Assembly (NCBI GenBank): GCA_035529435.1 | Contig: DATKWS010000002.1 | Span: 1 to 12,410, forward strand | Reading direction: 5' to 3' | DNA length: 12,410 nucleotides | Source: DATKWS01 sp035529435 | Lineage (GTDB): Bacteria; Krumholzibacteriota; Krumholzibacteriia; Krumholzibacteriales; Krumholzibacteriaceae | Part shown: piece after piece, positions 12,359 through 12,410 of the stretch | How positions within the stretch are numbered: position 1 is the stretch's first letter | Layout: the number at the start of each line of letters is the position of its first letter | The notes under the pieces: generated by a model | Databases searched by the model: none | Seen by the model: the letters and a program-made list of their open reading frames with translations, nothing else | Told to the model about the DNA's origin: nothing | Position numbers and translations under genes: made by a program

Positions 12359-12410
12359 TGGGAGACGGCAGTGGAGCAGTACCGCCTCCCCGGGAAAAAC
12401 GGCTATCTGA

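Noticed and set aside
12000..12410. Possible CRISPR, tRNA or complete insertion sequence at the right end
   Set aside because: Only one inverted repeat and a decayed gene are seen; no spaced repeats, cloverleaf or transposase.

Overview
The window looks like a biosynthetic locus for ribosomally made, post-translationally modified peptides (RiPPs) from a GC-rich bacterium. HlyD-type and lipobox lipoprotein genes point to a Gram-negative. The lineage cannot be fixed from sequence alone; an uncultured, metagenome-type lineage is my guess.

Left arm, minus strand (3515 down to the left edge): four tightly packed genes. In transcription order they are a degenerate ATP-grasp protein, a radical SAM/SPASM maturase, an apparently intact ATP-grasp ligase started at TTG, and the N-terminus of a GrdB/PrdB-like (glycine/betaine/D-proline reductase component B family) protein that runs off the window. 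Stop/start overlaps and short gaps indicate one operon.

Centre, plus strand (3627-7087): a divergent promoter candidate leads into two tiny paralogous peptide genes of 33 and 32 residues. Both share an MKFIVK start and a C-x2-CSENPRFC tail. They are the likely substrates of the left-arm enzymes. Strong hairpins lie between and after them. A HlyD-family adaptor and an ABC exporter (GTGA overlap) follow.

Right arm, plus strand (7166-11143): a TTGACA-17-TACTAT promoter, a leader of about 200 nt holding a hairpin plus T7 tract, then an 89-residue precursor with eight regularly spaced cysteines in C-x-T-G repeats. A 17-bp perfect hairpin follows, then a second radical SAM/SPASM enzyme and a second ABC exporter. 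This resembles a thioether (ranthipeptide/sactipeptide-like) module.

Right flank (11144-12410): mostly non-coding sequence, one minus-strand lipoprotein resembling a protease-prodomain/I9-like fold, and a frameshifted, internally deleted RhuM/Fic-type pseudogene. This suggests the cluster sits beside a decaying accessory region.

Working model (inference): two RiPP modules share a locus. The right one (Cys-ladder precursor, SPASM enzyme, exporter) follows a familiar logic. The left one is unusual: mini-precursors, a SPASM enzyme, a catalytic and a probably dead ATP-grasp, and a GrdB-like protein. No leader peptidase is visible.
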